Translations under genes and position numbers: made by a program
In this document: positions 45,884 through 57,890 of the stretch, one piece after another
How the letters are laid out: every line of letters begins with the position of its first letter
Numbering within the stretch: position 1 is the stretch's first letter
NCBI RefSeq assembly: GCF_006517625.1
Contig: NZ_VHQI01000001.1
Span: 440,180 to 504,179 of the forward strand
Direction: 5' to 3'
DNA from: Mixta tenebrionis
Lineage (GTDB): Bacteria > Pseudomonadota > Gammaproteobacteria > Enterobacterales > Enterobacteriaceae
DNA length: 64,000 nt
The notes under the pieces: generated by a model
What the model saw: the letters and a program-made list of their open reading frames with translations, nothing else
What the model was told of the DNA's origin: nothing
Database searches by the model: none

Positions 45884-47074
45884 ATGTTTGAAAATATTAG
45901 TGCTGCACCCGCCGATCCTATCCTCGGCTTAGCCGATCTTTTCCGCGCTGACGATCGCCCGAATAAAATTAATCTTGGTATTGGCGTCTATAAAGATGAA
46001 ACCGGACAGACGCCGGTACTGACCAGCGTTAAAAAGGCCGAACAGTACCTGCTGGAAAATGAAACCACTAAAAACTATCTCAGCATTGATGGTCTGGCCG
46101 ATTTTGCCCGCTGTACCCAGGCCCTGCTGTTCGGTCATGACAGCGTGATTATTAGCGAAAAACGCGCCCGTACGGCGCAGACGCCCGGCGGCACCGGCGC
46201 ACTGCGCGTAGCCGCTGATTTTCTGGCGACGCAAACCACCACGAAACGCGTCTGGATCAGCAATCCCAGCTGGCCGAACCATAAAAACGTTTTTAGCGCA
46301 GCGGGCCTCGACGTATATGAATATCAATATTATGACGCGGTGAACCACCAGCTTGATTTCGACGCCATGCTGAACAGCCTGCGCGGCGCCAAAGCGGGCG
46401 ACGTGGTGCTGTTCCACGGCTGCTGTCATAACCCAACCGGCATCGATCCTACCGCCGAACAGTGGGCGCAGCTGGCGCAGCTGTCGAAGACGAGCGGCTG
46501 GCTGCCGCTGTTCGATTTCGCCTATCAGGGTTTCGCACGCGGGCTGGAAGAAGATGCCGAAGGGCTGCGTATATTCGCTGCCAGCCACGACGAATTGCTT
46601 ATCGCCAGCTCTTACTCAAAAAACTTTGGCCTGTATAACGAACGTGTAGGCGCCTTTACGCTGGTAGCGGCCGACAGCACGATCGCTGATACCGCATTCA
46701 GCCAGGTAAAATATACCATCCGCGCCAACTACTCTAACCCGCCGGCGCACGGCGCGGCCGTTGTCGCCACTATTCTGAGCAACGATACGCTGCGCGCAAT
46801 CTGGCAACAGGAGCTGACTGATATGCGTCAGCGCATTCACCGCATGCGCCAGCTGTTCGTGAATACCCTGCAGGAAAAAGGCGCTAATCGCGATTTCAGC
46901 TTTATTATTCACCAGAACGGTATGTTCTCGTTCAGCGGTCTGAATAAAGAACAGGTTATTCGCCTGCGCGAAGAGTATGCTATTTATGCGGTCAATTCGG
47001 GACGTATTAACGTGGCTGGTATGACGCCGGATAACATGGCTGCACTCTGCGAAGCTATCGTTGCGGTGCTATAA
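45884..47074 (+). CDS. aspC: AspC, aspartate aminotransferase
   Basis: This 396-residue PLP enzyme is the same length as in E. coli. PLP-binding Lys246 lies in [15 protein letters not shown]; the substrate-binding Arg is in the C-terminal part (SGRINVAGM), and NPSWPNH and [10 protein letters not shown] are typical of the family. It interconverts aspartate/2-oxoglutarate and oxaloacetate/glutamate, and also serves tyrosine and phenylalanine synthesis. It is transcribed alone between the ompF and aspC terminators. Confidence 0.97.
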   Translation: MFENISAAPADPILGLADLFRADDRPNKINLGIGVYKDETGQTPVLTSVKKAEQYLLENETTKNYLSIDGLADFARCTQALLFGHDSVIISEKRARTAQTPGGTGALRVAADFLATQTTTKRVWISNPSWPNHKNVFSAAGLDVYEYQYYDAVNHQLDFDAMLNSLRGAKAGDVVLFHGCCHNPTGIDPTAEQWAQLAQLSKTSGWLPLFDFAYQGFARGLEEDAEGLRIFAASHDELLIASSYSKNFGLYNERVGAFTLVAADSTIADTAFSQVKYTIRANYSNPPAHGAAVVATILSNDTLRAIWQQELTDMRQRIHRMRQLFVNTLQEKGANRDFSFIIHQNGMFSFSGLNKEQVIRLREEYAIYAVNSGRINVAGMTPDNMAALCEAIVAVL

Positions 47075-47090
47075 CGGCAATTGCGAACAT

Positions 47091-47118
47091 AAAAAAATGG
47101 GCCCTGTGGCCCATTTTT
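47091..47118. terminator. bidirectional terminator between aspC and gloC
   Basis: An ATGGGCC/GGCCCAT stem with a CTGT loop, A7 on the left and T5 on the right, lies between converging genes. Confidence 0.9.
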
Positions 47119-47130
47119 GTTGCTGAGGTT

Positions 47131-47760
47131 TCAGTTTAAGAAAGGGTTGCTGATACGCTCGCGGCCCAGGGTGGATATTGGTCCGTGGCCCGCAATAAAC
47201 GTCACGTTATCACCAAGCGGCAGCAGTTTATTTTTAATGGCGTTAATCAGCGCCTCATGGCTTCCCTGTGGGAAATCCGTGCGCCCTACGCTGCCATTAA
47301 AAATAACATCGCCGGAAAATAGCAGGCGTCCGGCACGGTGGAAGAAAACGATATGGCCTGGCGTATGACCAGGGCAGTGCAGCACTTCCAGCGTTTCCCG
47401 CCCTAACTCCAGGCTATCTCCCTCTTCCAGCCAGCGATCGGGAGTAAAGGGAGCGCATTCAGCCAGGCCAAACATCTGGCTCTGCACCGGCAGCGCATCC
47501 AGCCAGAAGGCATCCTGCTTTTGCGGTCCAACGATCGACACGCCATAATGCGCCGCCAGCTCAACCGCCGCGCCCACATGATCGAGATGGCCATGCGTCA
47601 GCAGTACCGCTTTAACCTGCACGTTTTGCGCCTCAACCTGCTGTTTAATCTGTTCCGCATCGCCGCCGGGATCGATCAGCGCCGCCTCGCGCGTTTCATT
47701 ACACCAGACCAGCGAACAGTTTTGTGCAAAGGACGTTACGGGGATAATAAGGTAATCCAT
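47131..47760 (-). CDS. gloC: GloC, type II glyoxalase (hydroxyacylglutathione hydrolase)
   Basis: This 209-residue metallo-beta-lactamase-fold protein has the metal-binding motif THGHLDHVG with His56, His58, Asp60 and His61, further metal ligands in HCPGHTPGH and SGDVIF, and a C-terminal [12 protein letters not shown]. coli GloC (YcbL) hydrolyses S-lactoylglutathione in methylglyoxal detoxification. It is slightly shorter than the E. coli protein (215) at the C-terminus. It is followed on the same strand by nothing and preceded by mepK, 47 nt upstream. Confidence 0.93.
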   Translation of the reverse strand: MDYLIIPVTSFAQNCSLVWCNETREAALIDPGGDAEQIKQQVEAQNVQVKAVLLTHGHLDHVGAAVELAAHYGVSIVGPQKQDAFWLDALPVQSQMFGLAECAPFTPDRWLEEGDSLELGRETLEVLHCPGHTPGHIVFFHRAGRLLFSGDVIFNGSVGRTDFPQGSHEALINAIKNKLLPLGDNVTFIAGHGPISTLGRERISNPFLN

Positions 47761-47807
47761 AATGCTCCGTTATCAGCGGCCAGGGCAGCCGCTAAACTAT
47801 CGTTCTG

Positions 47808-48356
47808 TTACCAGGTTCTTACCGGCCCGGTATCAATATGCACGAAGTTGCTACGTGGATAATATCCTACACCACCGGCGCGCATTTTTAATGCCGCTTT
47901 GCGAATATTACTTAACGATACGCCTTCAATATGGAAATCCATCGCCTGTCCCAGCGTGTGATAGCTGTGCCTGGCGACGCCGCGGCCTTTTTCACGCAGC
48001 ATATTATTGGTGGCGAGTGAGCGATAACCGGAAATAAGCTGGATGGGTTTACGACTTTCAAGCATCGCCTGCAGGCGATAGAGCTGATCGAACAATTTCG
48101 GATCGATACTTTTAATTTTATTAGCCCGATAATCGCGGAAAAAGTGATTTAGTCGCGCCAGCTCTTCCAGATCGTAGTTTTTGCCATTAAAAAATTCAGT
48201 TTTCAGGGTTTCGCCCGTATGAAGATTATTAAGCGTTAGGATACGCGGACGAGAGGTAGAAACTGAGGCGAAAGCTGCGTCCGGAAGCAGCGCAAGCCCT
48301 GCTGCCGCGCCGCCCAAAACCAGCAGCTTACGACGTTGAGAATCAATATTAGCCAT
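47808..48356 (-). CDS. mepK: MepK, murein endopeptidase (DUF882)
   Basis: This 182-residue exported protein has the N-terminus SQRRKLLVLGGAAAGLALL with AFAS at the cleavage site. The paired Arg before the hydrophobic core looks like a Tat signal. The peptidase core has SGYRS, HSYHTLGQAMDFHI and FVHIDTGPVRTW, giving the His/Asp/His zinc set of this M15-like family. In E. coli MepK cleaves mDap-mDap (3-3) cross-links, opening the murein for growth. Its neighbour ldtD makes those same 3-3 cross-links. Confidence 0.93.
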   Translation of the reverse strand: MANIDSQRRKLLVLGGAAAGLALLPDAAFASVSTSRPRILTLNNLHTGETLKTEFFNGKNYDLEELARLNHFFRDYRANKIKSIDPKLFDQLYRLQAMLESRKPIQLISGYRSLATNNMLREKGRGVARHSYHTLGQAMDFHIEGVSLSNIRKAALKMRAGGVGYYPRSNFVHIDTGPVRTW

Positions 48357-48486
48357 AAAATGCGTTTACCTGCAAAAAGAAAGCGAAGCGTGCAAAAAGT
48401 ACACAAGCTCGCACCATAACCGCCACTTTTGTTAACGTCAAGCCGCCAAACGACAGGAGTATGAAGAACGACACAAGCAGCGGGGA

Positions 48487-48516
48487 TAAAACGGCTGTCT
48501 GACAGCGCAGACAGCC
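48487..48516 (-). terminator. ldtD terminator
   Basis: On the minus strand, a perfect 9-bp stem, GGCTGTCTG/CAGACAGCC, with a six-base loop is followed by GTTTTATC. Confidence 0.7.
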
Positions 48517-48543
48517 CACCAAAAGCCTTAAAAAAATCAAGGG

Positions 48544-50352
48544 TTAAAGCAACAGTTGCCCCGCCTGCGCCAGAATGCGCGTCCCCGACTGAGCGGTGGT
48601 ATCGTAATTGTAAATATCTGTACGGAATTGTGTCTTGCCATCTTCAGCTACCCACGCGGTTAAATAGAATAAATTAACCGGGACGCGATGCCGTATTGGT
48701 ACATAGCGCGTATCACCCTGCTTAAGACTGCTGGAGATGCGGGCGTCACTCCATCCGGCGTCCTGCAGCAGCAAATTCGCCAAATCCGATGCTTTATTCA
48801 CCCGCACGCAGCCGGAGCTCAGCGCGCGAATATCTTTCTGGAACAGCCCATGATTGGGCGTGTCATGCAGATAAATAGCGTCTGAACTGGGCATATTGAA
48901 TTTAAAGCGTCCCAGCGAGTTGCTGGCGCCCGGCGCCTGACGCAGCCGATAGGGAAAGTTATCCGCCGAGACCATGTTCCAGTTAATCATGCTGGGATCG
49001 ATAACTTCAGCCTGACTGCTCCAGCCCGACAGCAGCGTATAGCCATGCTTATACAGATAGGAAGGATCGCGCTTTACCTTGGGAATAATATCCTGACGCA
49101 CCAGCGAGGTAGGAACATTCCACGGCGGATTAAGCACCACGTTATTTAACGCGCTGCGCATTAACGGCGTTTTACGATCGGGACGTCCGACAATAACGCG
49201 CGACGACAAAATTTTATTGCCGTCGGCGTAATAGACCAGAGAATAGTTGGGAATATTCACCATAATGCCGTTACGCATATCATCCGTCAGCAGGCGCAGG
49301 CGTTGAATATTCAACGCCAGCAGCGCAGCGCGCAGCTGCGGCGATACATTCAGCCATTCACGGGTGCGCGGACCAATCGCGCCATCGGCGTCCAGCCCCT
49401 GCCAGCGCTGAAAGCTTTTTACCGCTTCCACCAGCTCCGGCCCATAAATATTATCGCTGCTGGCGGGCGACGAAGAGGCAAGGTTGCCCGGATGCTCCGG
49501 CGTCGCCGCGGGCAGATCGGCCACGTTCGCCGCTGAAGGGCTGACGGCTGCCGTCTGCGTATTATCACGCGGGCGAGAAGCGTCAGCAGAGGCCGTATCC
49601 TCGGTCGGCGCCGGCGTATCGTGTTGTGTAAACATACCGGTGCGCTGCAAAATTTCTCTTAACGCCGGTACATCATCGCTGACCTGACCCGGACGCAGCG
49701 TCTGCCTGTTTTTCAGCTGCGGCCAGGGACGCGTATCCGCCAGCAGAGACTTGAGCGCTTTATGCATAGGCGCATATTGCGGATGCCGGGGCGCCAGCGA
49801 GTGGATAAAGGTTGCGGCGTGCCCCTCATTAACGGCAGCGATCCACTGGTTAGTGGCCGACAACGGCGGCAGCGCCATTTTATAAGGCACCCGGCTATAG
49901 AGCCAGCTCTCCCCCTGTTGCGGCACATTGCTTACAAACTGCAAATAGCCGAGCATGGCGTCCGATAAGATAATATCGCGCGCCATACCGGTAATTTCAG
50001 GCGTGGTTAACTGCTGTACCCACTGAGTAAACTGCGGCTGGATGCCCGAAAGCGCAATTTCTGCCAGCTGCTGTTGAAACTGCTGCACCGCCTGCCGATC
50101 CTGCCACAGCGGCTGCATGTGGCGCGTAGCGTAAAGCGACGCCAGCGTTCCGCTGTAGAAAGGTTTTACGCCCTGCGGCAGCGCAGCCAGAATTTCCTGC
50201 TGCGCCGTCGCGGCGCTCATGATTTTTTCCGTAACCGTTGTCGGTACGGTCGTCGTTACCGCCGCCTCAGCCGTACATACCTGTAGCAGACTGATGGCGA
50301 CCGCCCAGGCCAGCGCCTTTCTTCTAACCATATAAAAATTTGCCAGCAACAT
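48544..50352 (-). CDS. ldtD: LdtD (YcbB), L,D-transpeptidase
   Basis: This 602-residue exported enzyme (615 in E. coli) has an N-terminal hydrophobic signal (about 10-30). An L,D-transpeptidase scaffold domain is followed by a Ser/Ala/Pro-rich linker (241-302), a peptidoglycan-binding domain ([18 protein letters not shown]) and the YkuD catalytic domain with HDTPNHGLF and SSGCVRVN, nucleophile Cys515. It forms 3-3 mDap cross-links and can give beta-lactam tolerance; in E. coli it is Cpx-induced. The start at 50352 has GGGGCAAGG abutting it; ATG 50331 is an alternative. Confidence 0.94.
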   Translation of the reverse strand: MLLANFYMVRRKALAWAVAISLLQVCTAEAAVTTTVPTTVTEKIMSAATAQQEILAALPQGVKPFYSGTLASLYATRHMQPLWQDRQAVQQFQQQLAEIALSGIQPQFTQWVQQLTTPEITGMARDIILSDAMLGYLQFVSNVPQQGESWLYSRVPYKMALPPLSATNQWIAAVNEGHAATFIHSLAPRHPQYAPMHKALKSLLADTRPWPQLKNRQTLRPGQVSDDVPALREILQRTGMFTQHDTPAPTEDTASADASRPRDNTQTAAVSPSAANVADLPAATPEHPGNLASSSPASSDNIYGPELVEAVKSFQRWQGLDADGAIGPRTREWLNVSPQLRAALLALNIQRLRLLTDDMRNGIMVNIPNYSLVYYADGNKILSSRVIVGRPDRKTPLMRSALNNVVLNPPWNVPTSLVRQDIIPKVKRDPSYLYKHGYTLLSGWSSQAEVIDPSMINWNMVSADNFPYRLRQAPGASNSLGRFKFNMPSSDAIYLHDTPNHGLFQKDIRALSSGCVRVNKASDLANLLLQDAGWSDARISSSLKQGDTRYVPIRHRVPVNLFYLTAWVAEDGKTQFRTDIYNYDTTAQSGTRILAQAGQLLL

Positions 50353-50423
50353 CCTTGCCCCCTGCCTGTTTTATCTGCGGTTAACGCACCGTCAAGACTG
50401 TTAATTATTATAATAAGTATATA

Positions 50424-50460
50424 AACGAACAACGGCATTTGTCTCATAGAGCAAATGCCG
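50424..50460 (-). terminator. mukB-distal hairpin
   Basis: On the minus strand, a 9-bp stem, CGGCATTTG/CAAATGCCG, with a ten-base loop is followed by TTGTTCGTTT, 38 nt after the mukB stop and upstream of ldtD. Confidence 0.65.
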
Positions 50461-50497
50461 CTGGTTAGATTAAACGCGAAGCAACAACATTACTATA

Positions 50498-53400
50498 TCA
50501 AACCTGGGTTTTTTCACCCTCCGGCTGGTCCTGCTCCGCTTCACGCTGGCTGGCGCCCGGCAGCGGATCGGCAGAGAAGCCGCGCAGGCCGACAACATGT
50601 ACGTGCTCGGTATTATTGAAGACTTTGCGCACCAGCTTGTAGGTCGTGCCCTTCTCCGGACTGATGTTTTCCGGTGCGGCGATGATCAGCTGCATCTCCA
50701 GACGCTCGCAAAGCTCAAACAGCGTAGCGATAGATTTCGCATCAAGACGCGCCGCCTCATCAAGGAACAGCAGGCGACACGGGCTGATATCCTTGCCGCG
50801 CAGGCGTCGCGCCTCTTCCTCCCAGCTCTGCACCACCATAACGAGAATCGACATACCGGTACCAATAGCCTCGCCGGTTGACAGCGCCCCGCTTTCAGCG
50901 CGCAGCCAGCCGTCGGAACCACGGTTTACCTCAACCTCCATTTCCAGGTAGTTACGGTAGTCAAGCAGCTCCTCGCCAATAGTCTGCGCCGTGCGCTGCC
51001 CCATATCGATCTGCGGATTCAGGCGCTGCCAGAGCTTCGCCAGCGCCTCCGAGAAGGTCAGGCGGTTGCTGTTAAACAGATCCTGATGCTGCTCGTGCTG
51101 CTCAGAGAGCACCTCCAACAGCATGGCGTGACTTTCACGCACGTTGACGTTCAGACGCACGCTGCGCACCTGACCGAAGCTGACGCTTTGCAGACCCTGG
51201 TTAAGCTGGCGGATACGGTTCTGTTCGCGCTGGATGGTTTTACGAATGATGTTCGCCACGCTGCGCGAGCTAATCGCCAGCATTTTTTCACGCGCGGTCA
51301 GCTCTTCCGTCAGCCGGCTCAGTTCGATCTCCATCTGCTCGATAGCTTCTACCGGATCGTCGGTGCGAATAATATCCTGACGAATACGTTCGCGCAGATG
51401 CTGATAAACCGCGATAAAGAACTGAATTTTGCGTTCCGGGCGCTTCGGATCTTCAGAGAGACGCAGCACGTCGCGCAGATGCTCGTTATCGGCTACCGCC
51501 AGGCGCAGCGCGCCTAACGCCTTATCCGACATCGATCGCAGCTCATCGCCGCCGAGATAGGCGAGTTCGCGGCGATGCAGGCGACGCTCGACGCCGTTAT
51601 CTTTCACCATACGCATTACCGCGCACCAGCCCGCCTTGGCGCTGACCACCTGCTCACGGCTGATATGATAATCACGCTCCAGGCGGCGCAGTTTTTTCTG
51701 CAGGCCGTCCATCTCCGCCTCGCAGAAAGTCAGCTGTTTTTCCAGCTGATTGCGGCGTAAGCGGTTATGGCTGAGCGCGTTATGCAGTTCGTCGCGACGG
51801 ATTCTGGCGCGCTCTTCCGCGCTGGCGTCCGCCGGCACGCCGATATCCTGCATCTCCTGCTGCAGCTCTTTCAGCATATCGCGTTTAGCGTCGTAAGCGC
51901 TTTTCAGCGACGCCAGCACCTGGGAATACTGCGTCAGTTTGGCCTGGTGTTCACGCAGCTGTTCGCGCGCTCTGGTGCGATCCGCCTCGGCGTGCTCCAG
52001 CCGCTGACGTAGCTTTTCATTCAGATCGCTGGTGCCGGTAAGCATCCCCGCAGAGTCGACATAGCTAAAGTGCGCGCGCCGCTGCACCACTTCGGTAATG
52101 GCAAACGCCTGCTGGCGCGCTTCGCGCTGCGCCTGCTGCGCCTGTTGATAATCCGTTTTCAGCTGTTCATGCTGCTGCGGATCGCTTTGCAGCACGCTCA
52201 GCAGCGGCTCAAGGCGGGCCAGGTGGCTGCCGTGCTGTTGAATAAAGCGCGCCGCTTCCTGCGCCTCGCTCAACAGTTCACGCAGCTCTTCGCAGCGATC
52301 GGCCAGCGTTTCGTCCAGTAGCAGATTGACGCGCGGCAGCAGGCGGTTCAGCTGGGCCACGCCCTCTTTCGCCTGTTCATACTGCTGACGCTGCTGCTGA
52401 TTTTCACTTTCATGGGCGTTCAGCGCGCGCTCAATTTCGCCACGACGGACATTCAGCTGACGAATCTGCGCCTCAGGATCTTCTTCGAACGCTACCGCCA
52501 GATGGCTGCCGATAAAACGGCTGAAGGATTGATGCAGGCGCTGCGTTTTCTGGACGTCAAACGAAAGCGTAGCGTAGGTTTCCGCCAGCTGCTCGCGTTC
52601 GCTATGCAGCAGCTCAAGCTGCTTTTCACGGGCGGCGCGGCCGAACAGCGGCACCTTCGGAAAGCGGGAATAACGCCACTGGCGATCCGCCACTTTTACC
52701 ACGACCGCTTTTTCCAGCTCTTCTACGCTGAATACGCTGTCATCGAAGGATTGCGGATCGCCTTCGATCAGGTAAAGATCTTCCGGACACTCTTCCAGCC
52801 CATCCAGCTGTTCACGCACCAGCGAAAGATCGGGCACCACGATACCGTGACGTGACGGCCCATACAGCGCCGAGAAGTAAGGCGCGTCCTCAAAGGTTAC
52901 GTCATCATAGATTTCTGAAAGCAGCACGCCGCCAAAGCGTTCCGCCAGGGCGTTGAGCCGTGGATCTTCCGCGCCGCCGGGCTGGCTTAAACGTTCAATT
53001 TGCTGCTCCGTTTCCCGCTTGCGCGCCGCTATTTCATCGCGTTCAACCGTGGTTTCGCGCTCGCGCTCCAGCAGCTGCTGCATATACTCCGTCACCTGCT
53101 GGCTGCTGGCCAGCGGCTCTCCGGTTTGCTCGCTGAGCTGGGTCAGGATCTCCTGTGCGGCCAGCCAGTGCGGCGCGCGCGCGGTCAGATGGCTGATGCG
53201 CTCGCGTACCTGCTCCAGCTCCTGGCGCATCATCATGCGCTGTTCGCCCGCCTCGGCGACGCTTTGCCCCAGCTGCTCAATGCGCGCTTCCAGCTCCTGC
53301 TGCAGCGCTTCCAGCTCATGAGCCTCATACTGCTGACCCTGACGCTTGCAAAACTCGTTCAGCAGGCGCTCGGCTTCATACTGCTCACGCAGTCGCTGTT

Positions 53401-54976
53401 CCATTTCGGAGAGGCGCATGCGCAGCGAGGCAAGCTGCTCCGCCTGATGGCGCTGGTTCGCCGCATCGCGCAACAGCTCCCGCCCGGTTTGCCAGGCTTC
53501 GCTGCGGCTCACCGGCCCGGCGATTTTACAAACCAGCTCAAACGCCTGTTCAAACTGACTGTGCGCCGCTTCGGCCACGCTCATTTTTTGCTCAAGCATC
53601 AGCAGCGTTTCCGTCGCCTCCTGCTCGCGCGCCTGGAAGGTTTCCTGCCACTCTTCCGCATTTTCAGCGCTCAGCTCCGGCAAACGGCAAAGCTCCTGCG
53701 CGCGCTTCAGTGCCGCCAGCGCCTGCTGATACTGGATAGCGCGCGTCTGCTGCACGTCCAGCGCCTGCTGATAATCCGCCAGCTGACTTTTTAGTTCGTC
53801 AACTTCCAGCTCCGCTGCTTCACGACGCGCTTCATTTTCTTCCTGCAGCTCACGCGCTTCGGCCACCACCTCATTTTGCTCTTCCAGCCGGTAGGTCAGC
53901 TCGTCGATATCGGCCTCGTAGCGCTCGATCTTCTCCTGCTGACGCACCGCCGTCTGCACCAGGTTCAGGTGATCGCTGGCAGCCTGGTAATCCGTTTCCA
54001 GGTCGCTTTCGGCAGCGCTGTGCTCAGCCAGTTCGCGCGCCATTTCTACGTGACGATACTGCTCGGCGGCCAGCTGCTTGCGGCTGGCGAACAGTTCGCT
54101 GCGTAGCGCCAGCGCGCCGTCAAGATGAATGCGGCGCTCGTTAGCGTGGCGCATATAGTCTGCCGCCACGTAGCTGGTAGCTTCAGAAATCAGGTGTTTA
54201 AACAGATCGCGATCGGACTGCGTTACGCGGATAGCTTCCAGCGTCATGCGGTTTTCGCGCAGCGCGGCTTCCATATCCTGAAACGCCTTGCGAACGCCGC
54301 TGTTTTCCGGCAGCAGATAATCGCGCAGGGAGCGGGTAATGGCGCTGGAGATGCCGCCGTAAAGCGAGGCTTCAATCAGGCGATAAAATTTGCTGCGGTC
54401 GCTGGCCGAGCGCAGACGGCGAGCCACAATGCCCAGCTCAAACATCAGGCTGTGGTAGTCGATAACGGAGTTGTACTGTTTAAACTGTACCCCCTCCATC
54501 GCTTCAACCCGCTCTTTCAGCTCGTTAAGCGGCAAAACGCGCGCCTGGCGCGTGCCGACCGTCTCGGTCAGTATTTCAGTAGGCTGCTGAGCGCTCGGCA
54601 AACCATGAATGCTGAAAGGCCGGATATCCACCTTTTTATCACGTCCGGCTACCTGCTGCAGCCGCACGCCGACAATCACCCGCTGATGGCGCGAGTTCAC
54701 CACATCAAGCACCGAGTAACAGACGCCGGGACGCAGCTTGCCGTGCAGCCCCTTATCGCGTGAACCGCTGGTAGAGCCCGCTTCGGTGGTGTTGCGGAAA
54801 TGCAGCAGCGTCAGATCGGGGATCATTGCCGTAATAAAGGCCGCCATGGTAGTTGATTTACCGGCGCCGTTGCCGCCGGAAAGCGTGGTAACCAGGCTAT
54901 CAAGTTCAAAGGTGCGCGCAAAAAAACCGTTCCAGTTGATCAGCGTTAGCGAGCGAAATTTACCGCGTTCAATCAT
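50498..54976 (-). CDS. mukB: MukB, SMC-like condensin
   Basis: This 1492-residue protein has the Walker A loop at 34-41 (GGNGAGKS), long Leu/Gln/Glu-rich coiled coils on both sides of a central hinge (about 640-780), a C-terminal signature [11 protein letters not shown], and Walker [12 protein letters not shown]. MukB dimers with MukE and MukF extrude DNA loops and organise the chromosome; MatP displaces the complex from Ter. E. coli MukB has 1486 residues. The start overlaps the mukE stop by 4 nt. The last gene of the cmoM-mukF-mukE-mukB operon. Confidence 0.98.
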   Translation of the reverse strand: MIERGKFRSLTLINWNGFFARTFELDSLVTTLSGGNGAGKSTTMAAFITAMIPDLTLLHFRNTTEAGSTSGSRDKGLHGKLRPGVCYSVLDVVNSRHQRVIVGVRLQQVAGRDKKVDIRPFSIHGLPSAQQPTEILTETVGTRQARVLPLNELKERVEAMEGVQFKQYNSVIDYHSLMFELGIVARRLRSASDRSKFYRLIEASLYGGISSAITRSLRDYLLPENSGVRKAFQDMEAALRENRMTLEAIRVTQSDRDLFKHLISEATSYVAADYMRHANERRIHLDGALALRSELFASRKQLAAEQYRHVEMARELAEHSAAESDLETDYQAASDHLNLVQTAVRQQEKIERYEADIDELTYRLEEQNEVVAEARELQEENEARREAAELEVDELKSQLADYQQALDVQQTRAIQYQQALAALKRAQELCRLPELSAENAEEWQETFQAREQEATETLLMLEQKMSVAEAAHSQFEQAFELVCKIAGPVSRSEAWQTGRELLRDAANQRHQAEQLASLRMRLSEMEQRLREQYEAERLLNEFCKRQGQQYEAHELEALQQELEARIEQLGQSVAEAGEQRMMMRQELEQVRERISHLTARAPHWLAAQEILTQLSEQTGEPLASSQQVTEYMQQLLERERETTVERDEIAARKRETEQQIERLSQPGGAEDPRLNALAERFGGVLLSEIYDDVTFEDAPYFSALYGPSRHGIVVPDLSLVREQLDGLEECPEDLYLIEGDPQSFDDSVFSVEELEKAVVVKVADRQWRYSRFPKVPLFGRAAREKQLELLHSEREQLAETYATLSFDVQKTQRLHQSFSRFIGSHLAVAFEEDPEAQIRQLNVRRGEIERALNAHESENQQQRQQYEQAKEGVAQLNRLLPRVNLLLDETLADRCEELRELLSEAQEAARFIQQHGSHLARLEPLLSVLQSDPQQHEQLKTDYQQAQQAQREARQQAFAITEVVQRRAHFSYVDSAGMLTGTSDLNEKLRQRLEHAEADRTRAREQLREHQAKLTQYSQVLASLKSAYDAKRDMLKELQQEMQDIGVPADASAEERARIRRDELHNALSHNRLRRNQLEKQLTFCEAEMDGLQKKLRRLERDYHISREQVVSAKAGWCAVMRMVKDNGVERRLHRRELAYLGGDELRSMSDKALGALRLAVADNEHLRDVLRLSEDPKRPERKIQFFIAVYQHLRERIRQDIIRTDDPVEAIEQMEIELSRLTEELTAREKMLAISSRSVANIIRKTIQREQNRIRQLNQGLQSVSFGQVRSVRLNVNVRESHAMLLEVLSEQHEQHQDLFNSNRLTFSEALAKLWQRLNPQIDMGQRTAQTIGEELLDYRNYLEMEVEVNRGSDGWLRAESGALSTGEAIGTGMSILVMVVQSWEEEARRLRGKDISPCRLLFLDEAARLDAKSIATLFELCERLEMQLIIAAPENISPEKGTTYKLVRKVFNNTEHVHVVGLRGFSADPLPGASQREAEQDQPEGEKTQV

Positions 54977-55680
54977 TCCTCTTCATCCTCCGCCGTTTCT
55001 GACTGGGCTTCCTGGGCATCCGGTTGTTCAACGCCGCTTTCCAGCGCCATCGCTTCGCCGACGCGAATCAGGCGCAGCTGCGCCTCGCGCGGATCGTCGC
55101 CGCTGCGTACGTCTGCGCCGAAGCGGAACACGGATTCCATAATGCGAAACTTACTGCTGTCATTGCCCATAAACCACACCATGCCAAGCCGGCGCAGGCG
55201 GTTCAGCGAGGCGCGCATTTTTTCCTGCAGCTTCTGGCGATCGAGATCGGAACCGGTGGAACGCTGGTTTACCAGCTTCAATAGCTTGCTTTCATCCGCC
55301 AGGCTTAGCAGTTCGTCATAGAGCTCCTGCTGGGAGAAAATACCCTCGTTCGCCAGGCGCTCCGGGCTGAGATAGAGATAACAGAGAATTTTGCCCACCA
55401 GCATATCCAGCTCGGAGAGCACCGACCGTGGAATCAGCGTGGTGGAACGCGGACGCAGATAGAAAAAACCTTCCGGCGCGCGAATTAACTCAACGTTATA
55501 ACGCGCATAGAACTCTTCAAGATATTCCTGGTAATCCATTAAAAAAGCGTGGTTGTCCAGCTCTTCAATGCCAATATGTCGTCCCGCACGCAGCTGGCTG
55601 TCCAGCGCGGGAAAAAGCGGATTCGCCAGTGCCTGGGCCAGCTTAACCGGCATCACTTGTTCAATATTTGTCGATGACAT
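54973..55680 (-). CDS. mukE: MukE, condensin subunit
   Basis: This 235-residue winged-helix protein begins [22 protein letters not shown] as in E. coli and has an acidic C-terminal tail (ETAEDEEE). It bridges MukF and MukB and touches DNA. The ATG at 55680 lies inside the mukF 3' end (20-nt overlap), and its own stop overlaps mukB by 4 nt, so translation is coupled along the operon. An upstream in-frame ATG at 55707 is rejected as it adds residues foreign to the family. Confidence 0.97.
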   Translation of the reverse strand: MSSTNIEQVMPVKLAQALANPLFPALDSQLRAGRHIGIEELDNHAFLMDYQEYLEEFYARYNVELIRAPEGFFYLRPRSTTLIPRSVLSELDMLVGKILCYLYLSPERLANEGIFSQQELYDELLSLADESKLLKLVNQRSTGSDLDRQKLQEKMRASLNRLRRLGMVWFMGNDSSKFRIMESVFRFGADVRSGDDPREAQLRLIRVGEAMALESGVEQPDAQEAQSETAEDEEE

Positions 55681-56983
55681 GCGCCTGCACCTTGGCTCCG
55701 TAATCATTGATGGGCTGCCATTGCGCCGGCAACCCGGAAAAATCAGCTTCCGCCACGCCTAAACGCACCGCCTGATCGACGACGATGCGCGCCACGTCAA
55801 AGTGGCGGGAACGTGGATACTGCGCCAGATAATCCCGCATCACCTCGCCGAGGTTAAGCGGTTTATTTTCCGTTTTGTAAACCTGCAGCGCTTCTTCAAT
55901 CATCGCTGCAAGCTGCTCACGGATTTCATTAAATTCTTCGTACTCCAGCTCCGATGGCAGCTCGCCGGTGACTTCCTCGTCACGCAGCGCCATCTCGTCG
56001 TCACGCATATCGAACAGGCGATCCGCATTAGCCCAGGTTAGCGCCCAGGGCTGCTCAAAGTAGTTCTGCACCGACTGACGCAGACGCTGAGCGAAAACGC
56101 GGTTTTTATCCATATCGATAGCGGTACGAATAAATTTATGCACGTGACGGTCGTAGCCGATCCAGAGATCGATCGCCTGCTGGCCCCAGCTAATAATACG
56201 GTCGAGTTTGTTTTGCAGATCGAACACCAGCTTATCGATAAAGCCTAAATCGGGGCTGTTGAGCGTGGCGTCCTGAATACGCAGCAGATTGGCCTGCAGC
56301 TTATCGCCGGCGGCCTCCAGCGTATCCTGCAGCTCGCGCAGCGTGCCGGACGTTTCCGAGAGCAGCATTTCGCAGCTGGAAATCGCGGCGCGCCAGTCCT
56401 GATTCAGCAGCTCCGCGATATCATTTTTTACCGACTGCTGCTGCTCATCCATCAGACGCTGGGTTAAATCGATGCTGTCGAAAATTTCCGCCACCGAATA
56501 CTTCAGCGGCGCGAAGACGTTGCGATGCCAGTGAAATTCGTCGCCGTTTTCATCCGCCGCATCCGCCGCCCGCTTCAGTTCCTGCGCCACAATAGAGAGC
56601 TGCATCGAGAGGCGCAGCGTGGAAAATTCACGCTGGCGGATATAGTAATCGGTAATGCCGATAGCCAGCGGCGTCAGGCGATAGATAGCATTGCCATCCG
56701 CCAGCTCGCTGGTAAAACGGTTAAGCAAGCGCTGGCGCACCATATCGTTTATCGCATTGTTGGCGCGCACCATTACGGTTTCATGGGTCTGTTCAAACGC
56801 CTTGCTGACATGACGAAAGGCGTCGATCAGCTCGCCCTCGCTCATTTCACCATCCATGCGCTCGCTGTTTAAGGTGGCGATAGCCAGTAAAAAGGCCAGA
56901 CGTTCGGTAGGTAACGAAACGGAAAAATCGTTTTTCCGCGCCCAGGAAACCAGTTCCGGGACAGTCTGGGAAAAATCACTCAT
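55661..56983 (-). CDS. mukF: MukF, kleisin subunit of the Muk condensin
   Basis: This 440-residue protein, identical in length to E. coli MukF, has an N-terminal winged-helix dimerisation domain ([17 protein letters not shown]), a central helical region and a C-terminal winged helix that binds the MukB head. The ATG at 56983 overlaps the cmoM stop by 4 nt (ATGA). Together with MukE it forms the kleisin/KITE part of the complex. Confidence 0.97.
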   Translation of the reverse strand: MSDFSQTVPELVSWARKNDFSVSLPTERLAFLLAIATLNSERMDGEMSEGELIDAFRHVSKAFEQTHETVMVRANNAINDMVRQRLLNRFTSELADGNAIYRLTPLAIGITDYYIRQREFSTLRLSMQLSIVAQELKRAADAADENGDEFHWHRNVFAPLKYSVAEIFDSIDLTQRLMDEQQQSVKNDIAELLNQDWRAAISSCEMLLSETSGTLRELQDTLEAAGDKLQANLLRIQDATLNSPDLGFIDKLVFDLQNKLDRIISWGQQAIDLWIGYDRHVHKFIRTAIDMDKNRVFAQRLRQSVQNYFEQPWALTWANADRLFDMRDDEMALRDEEVTGELPSELEYEEFNEIREQLAAMIEEALQVYKTENKPLNLGEVMRDYLAQYPRSRHFDVARIVVDQAVRLGVAEADFSGLPAQWQPINDYGAKVQAHVIDKY

Positions 56984-57765
56984 AGTCGATCCTTCTGGGC
57001 GGGTTTCCGCGCGGTAACATGGATATAACGCCCAAGGCTGATAAAGGGTTCCTGGCGGCAATATTGCGTTTCCATCGCCAATACCCGATCGAATTCATCA
57101 ATTCGTTGTTGTTTATCGTGCATGTAATCGTGAAATACCCGAATGCCGGCGCGACGTTCAATAACAAAGCCGCATGCCTGTAGCCATTGATAAACCTGCT
57201 GGGGATCGCGCGGATAATCTGGCGAAAGGGTGCGCTTTTTACGCTTCTTCATGCCTGATTCCAGCCAGCCGAAATTGCCGTGCGCCAGGTTCTGCAGGAT
57301 AAGTCCGTGCAGGTTATAAAACATCAGCGATAATATTCCGCCCGGCGCCAGCGCGTTATACAGCACGGCCAGGATCTCTTCGGGCGCGGCGACCCATTCC
57401 AGTACAGCGTGAAACAATACCAGATCTGCTGGCTTATCCAAATGTTGCGCCAGCTGTTGAGCGCTAATTTGTTTGAATTGCATATTGGCCAGCACCTTCT
57501 GCTGCTCCGCATTAGCGCGCGCGCGCTGCAGCATTTCGCCGGAAATATCGCACAGCAATACCTGATGACCGCGCGCCGCCAGCCCGCAGGCGATCTGCCC
57601 CTGCCCGCCGCCGACGTCGACAATATGCAGCGGGCGAGCCGGCAGCGTAGGCAGCAGCGCGTCCAGCTCCTGCCACAGGATCGCCTGACGAATTCGTCCT
57701 TTAGTGGTACCGTAAATGTTTTGCGCGAATTTATCTGCAATATCGTCGAAGTTACGATCCTGCAT
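56980..57765 (-). CDS. cmoM: CmoM (SmtA), tRNA 5-carboxymethoxyuridine methyltransferase
   Basis: This 261-residue class I SAM methyltransferase has motif [16 protein letters not shown] near residues 49-63 and the acidic motif LLCDIS. CmoM methylates cmo5U34 to mcmo5U in tRNAs such as tRNA-Ser(UGA), the product of the triplicated serT genes in this window. It is the first gene of the muk operon, overlapping mukF by 4 nt. It is divergent from elyC. Confidence 0.93.
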   Translation of the reverse strand: MQDRNFDDIADKFAQNIYGTTKGRIRQAILWQELDALLPTLPARPLHIVDVGGGQGQIACGLAARGHQVLLCDISGEMLQRARANAEQQKVLANMQFKQISAQQLAQHLDKPADLVLFHAVLEWVAAPEEILAVLYNALAPGGILSLMFYNLHGLILQNLAHGNFGWLESGMKKRKKRTLSPDYPRDPQQVYQWLQACGFVIERRAGIRVFHDYMHDKQQRIDEFDRVLAMETQYCRQEPFISLGRYIHVTARKPAQKDRL

Positions 57766-57890
57766 AGCGGCAGCTCCGGTAGATTGCGGTTCAGTAGCGC
57801 CTATTTTGTCATACCCCGGCTAAGAATGAACCTTTGATGCAAACTCTGGCTCTCGGATGATGTTTTTTCGGACAAAAGGAATCCGCAAAT

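Noticed and set aside
49447-49632. Ser/Ala/Pro-rich stretch of LdtD as a possible insertion
   Set aside because: E. coli LdtD has a low-complexity linker of similar length at the same place, so this is a normal variable linker.
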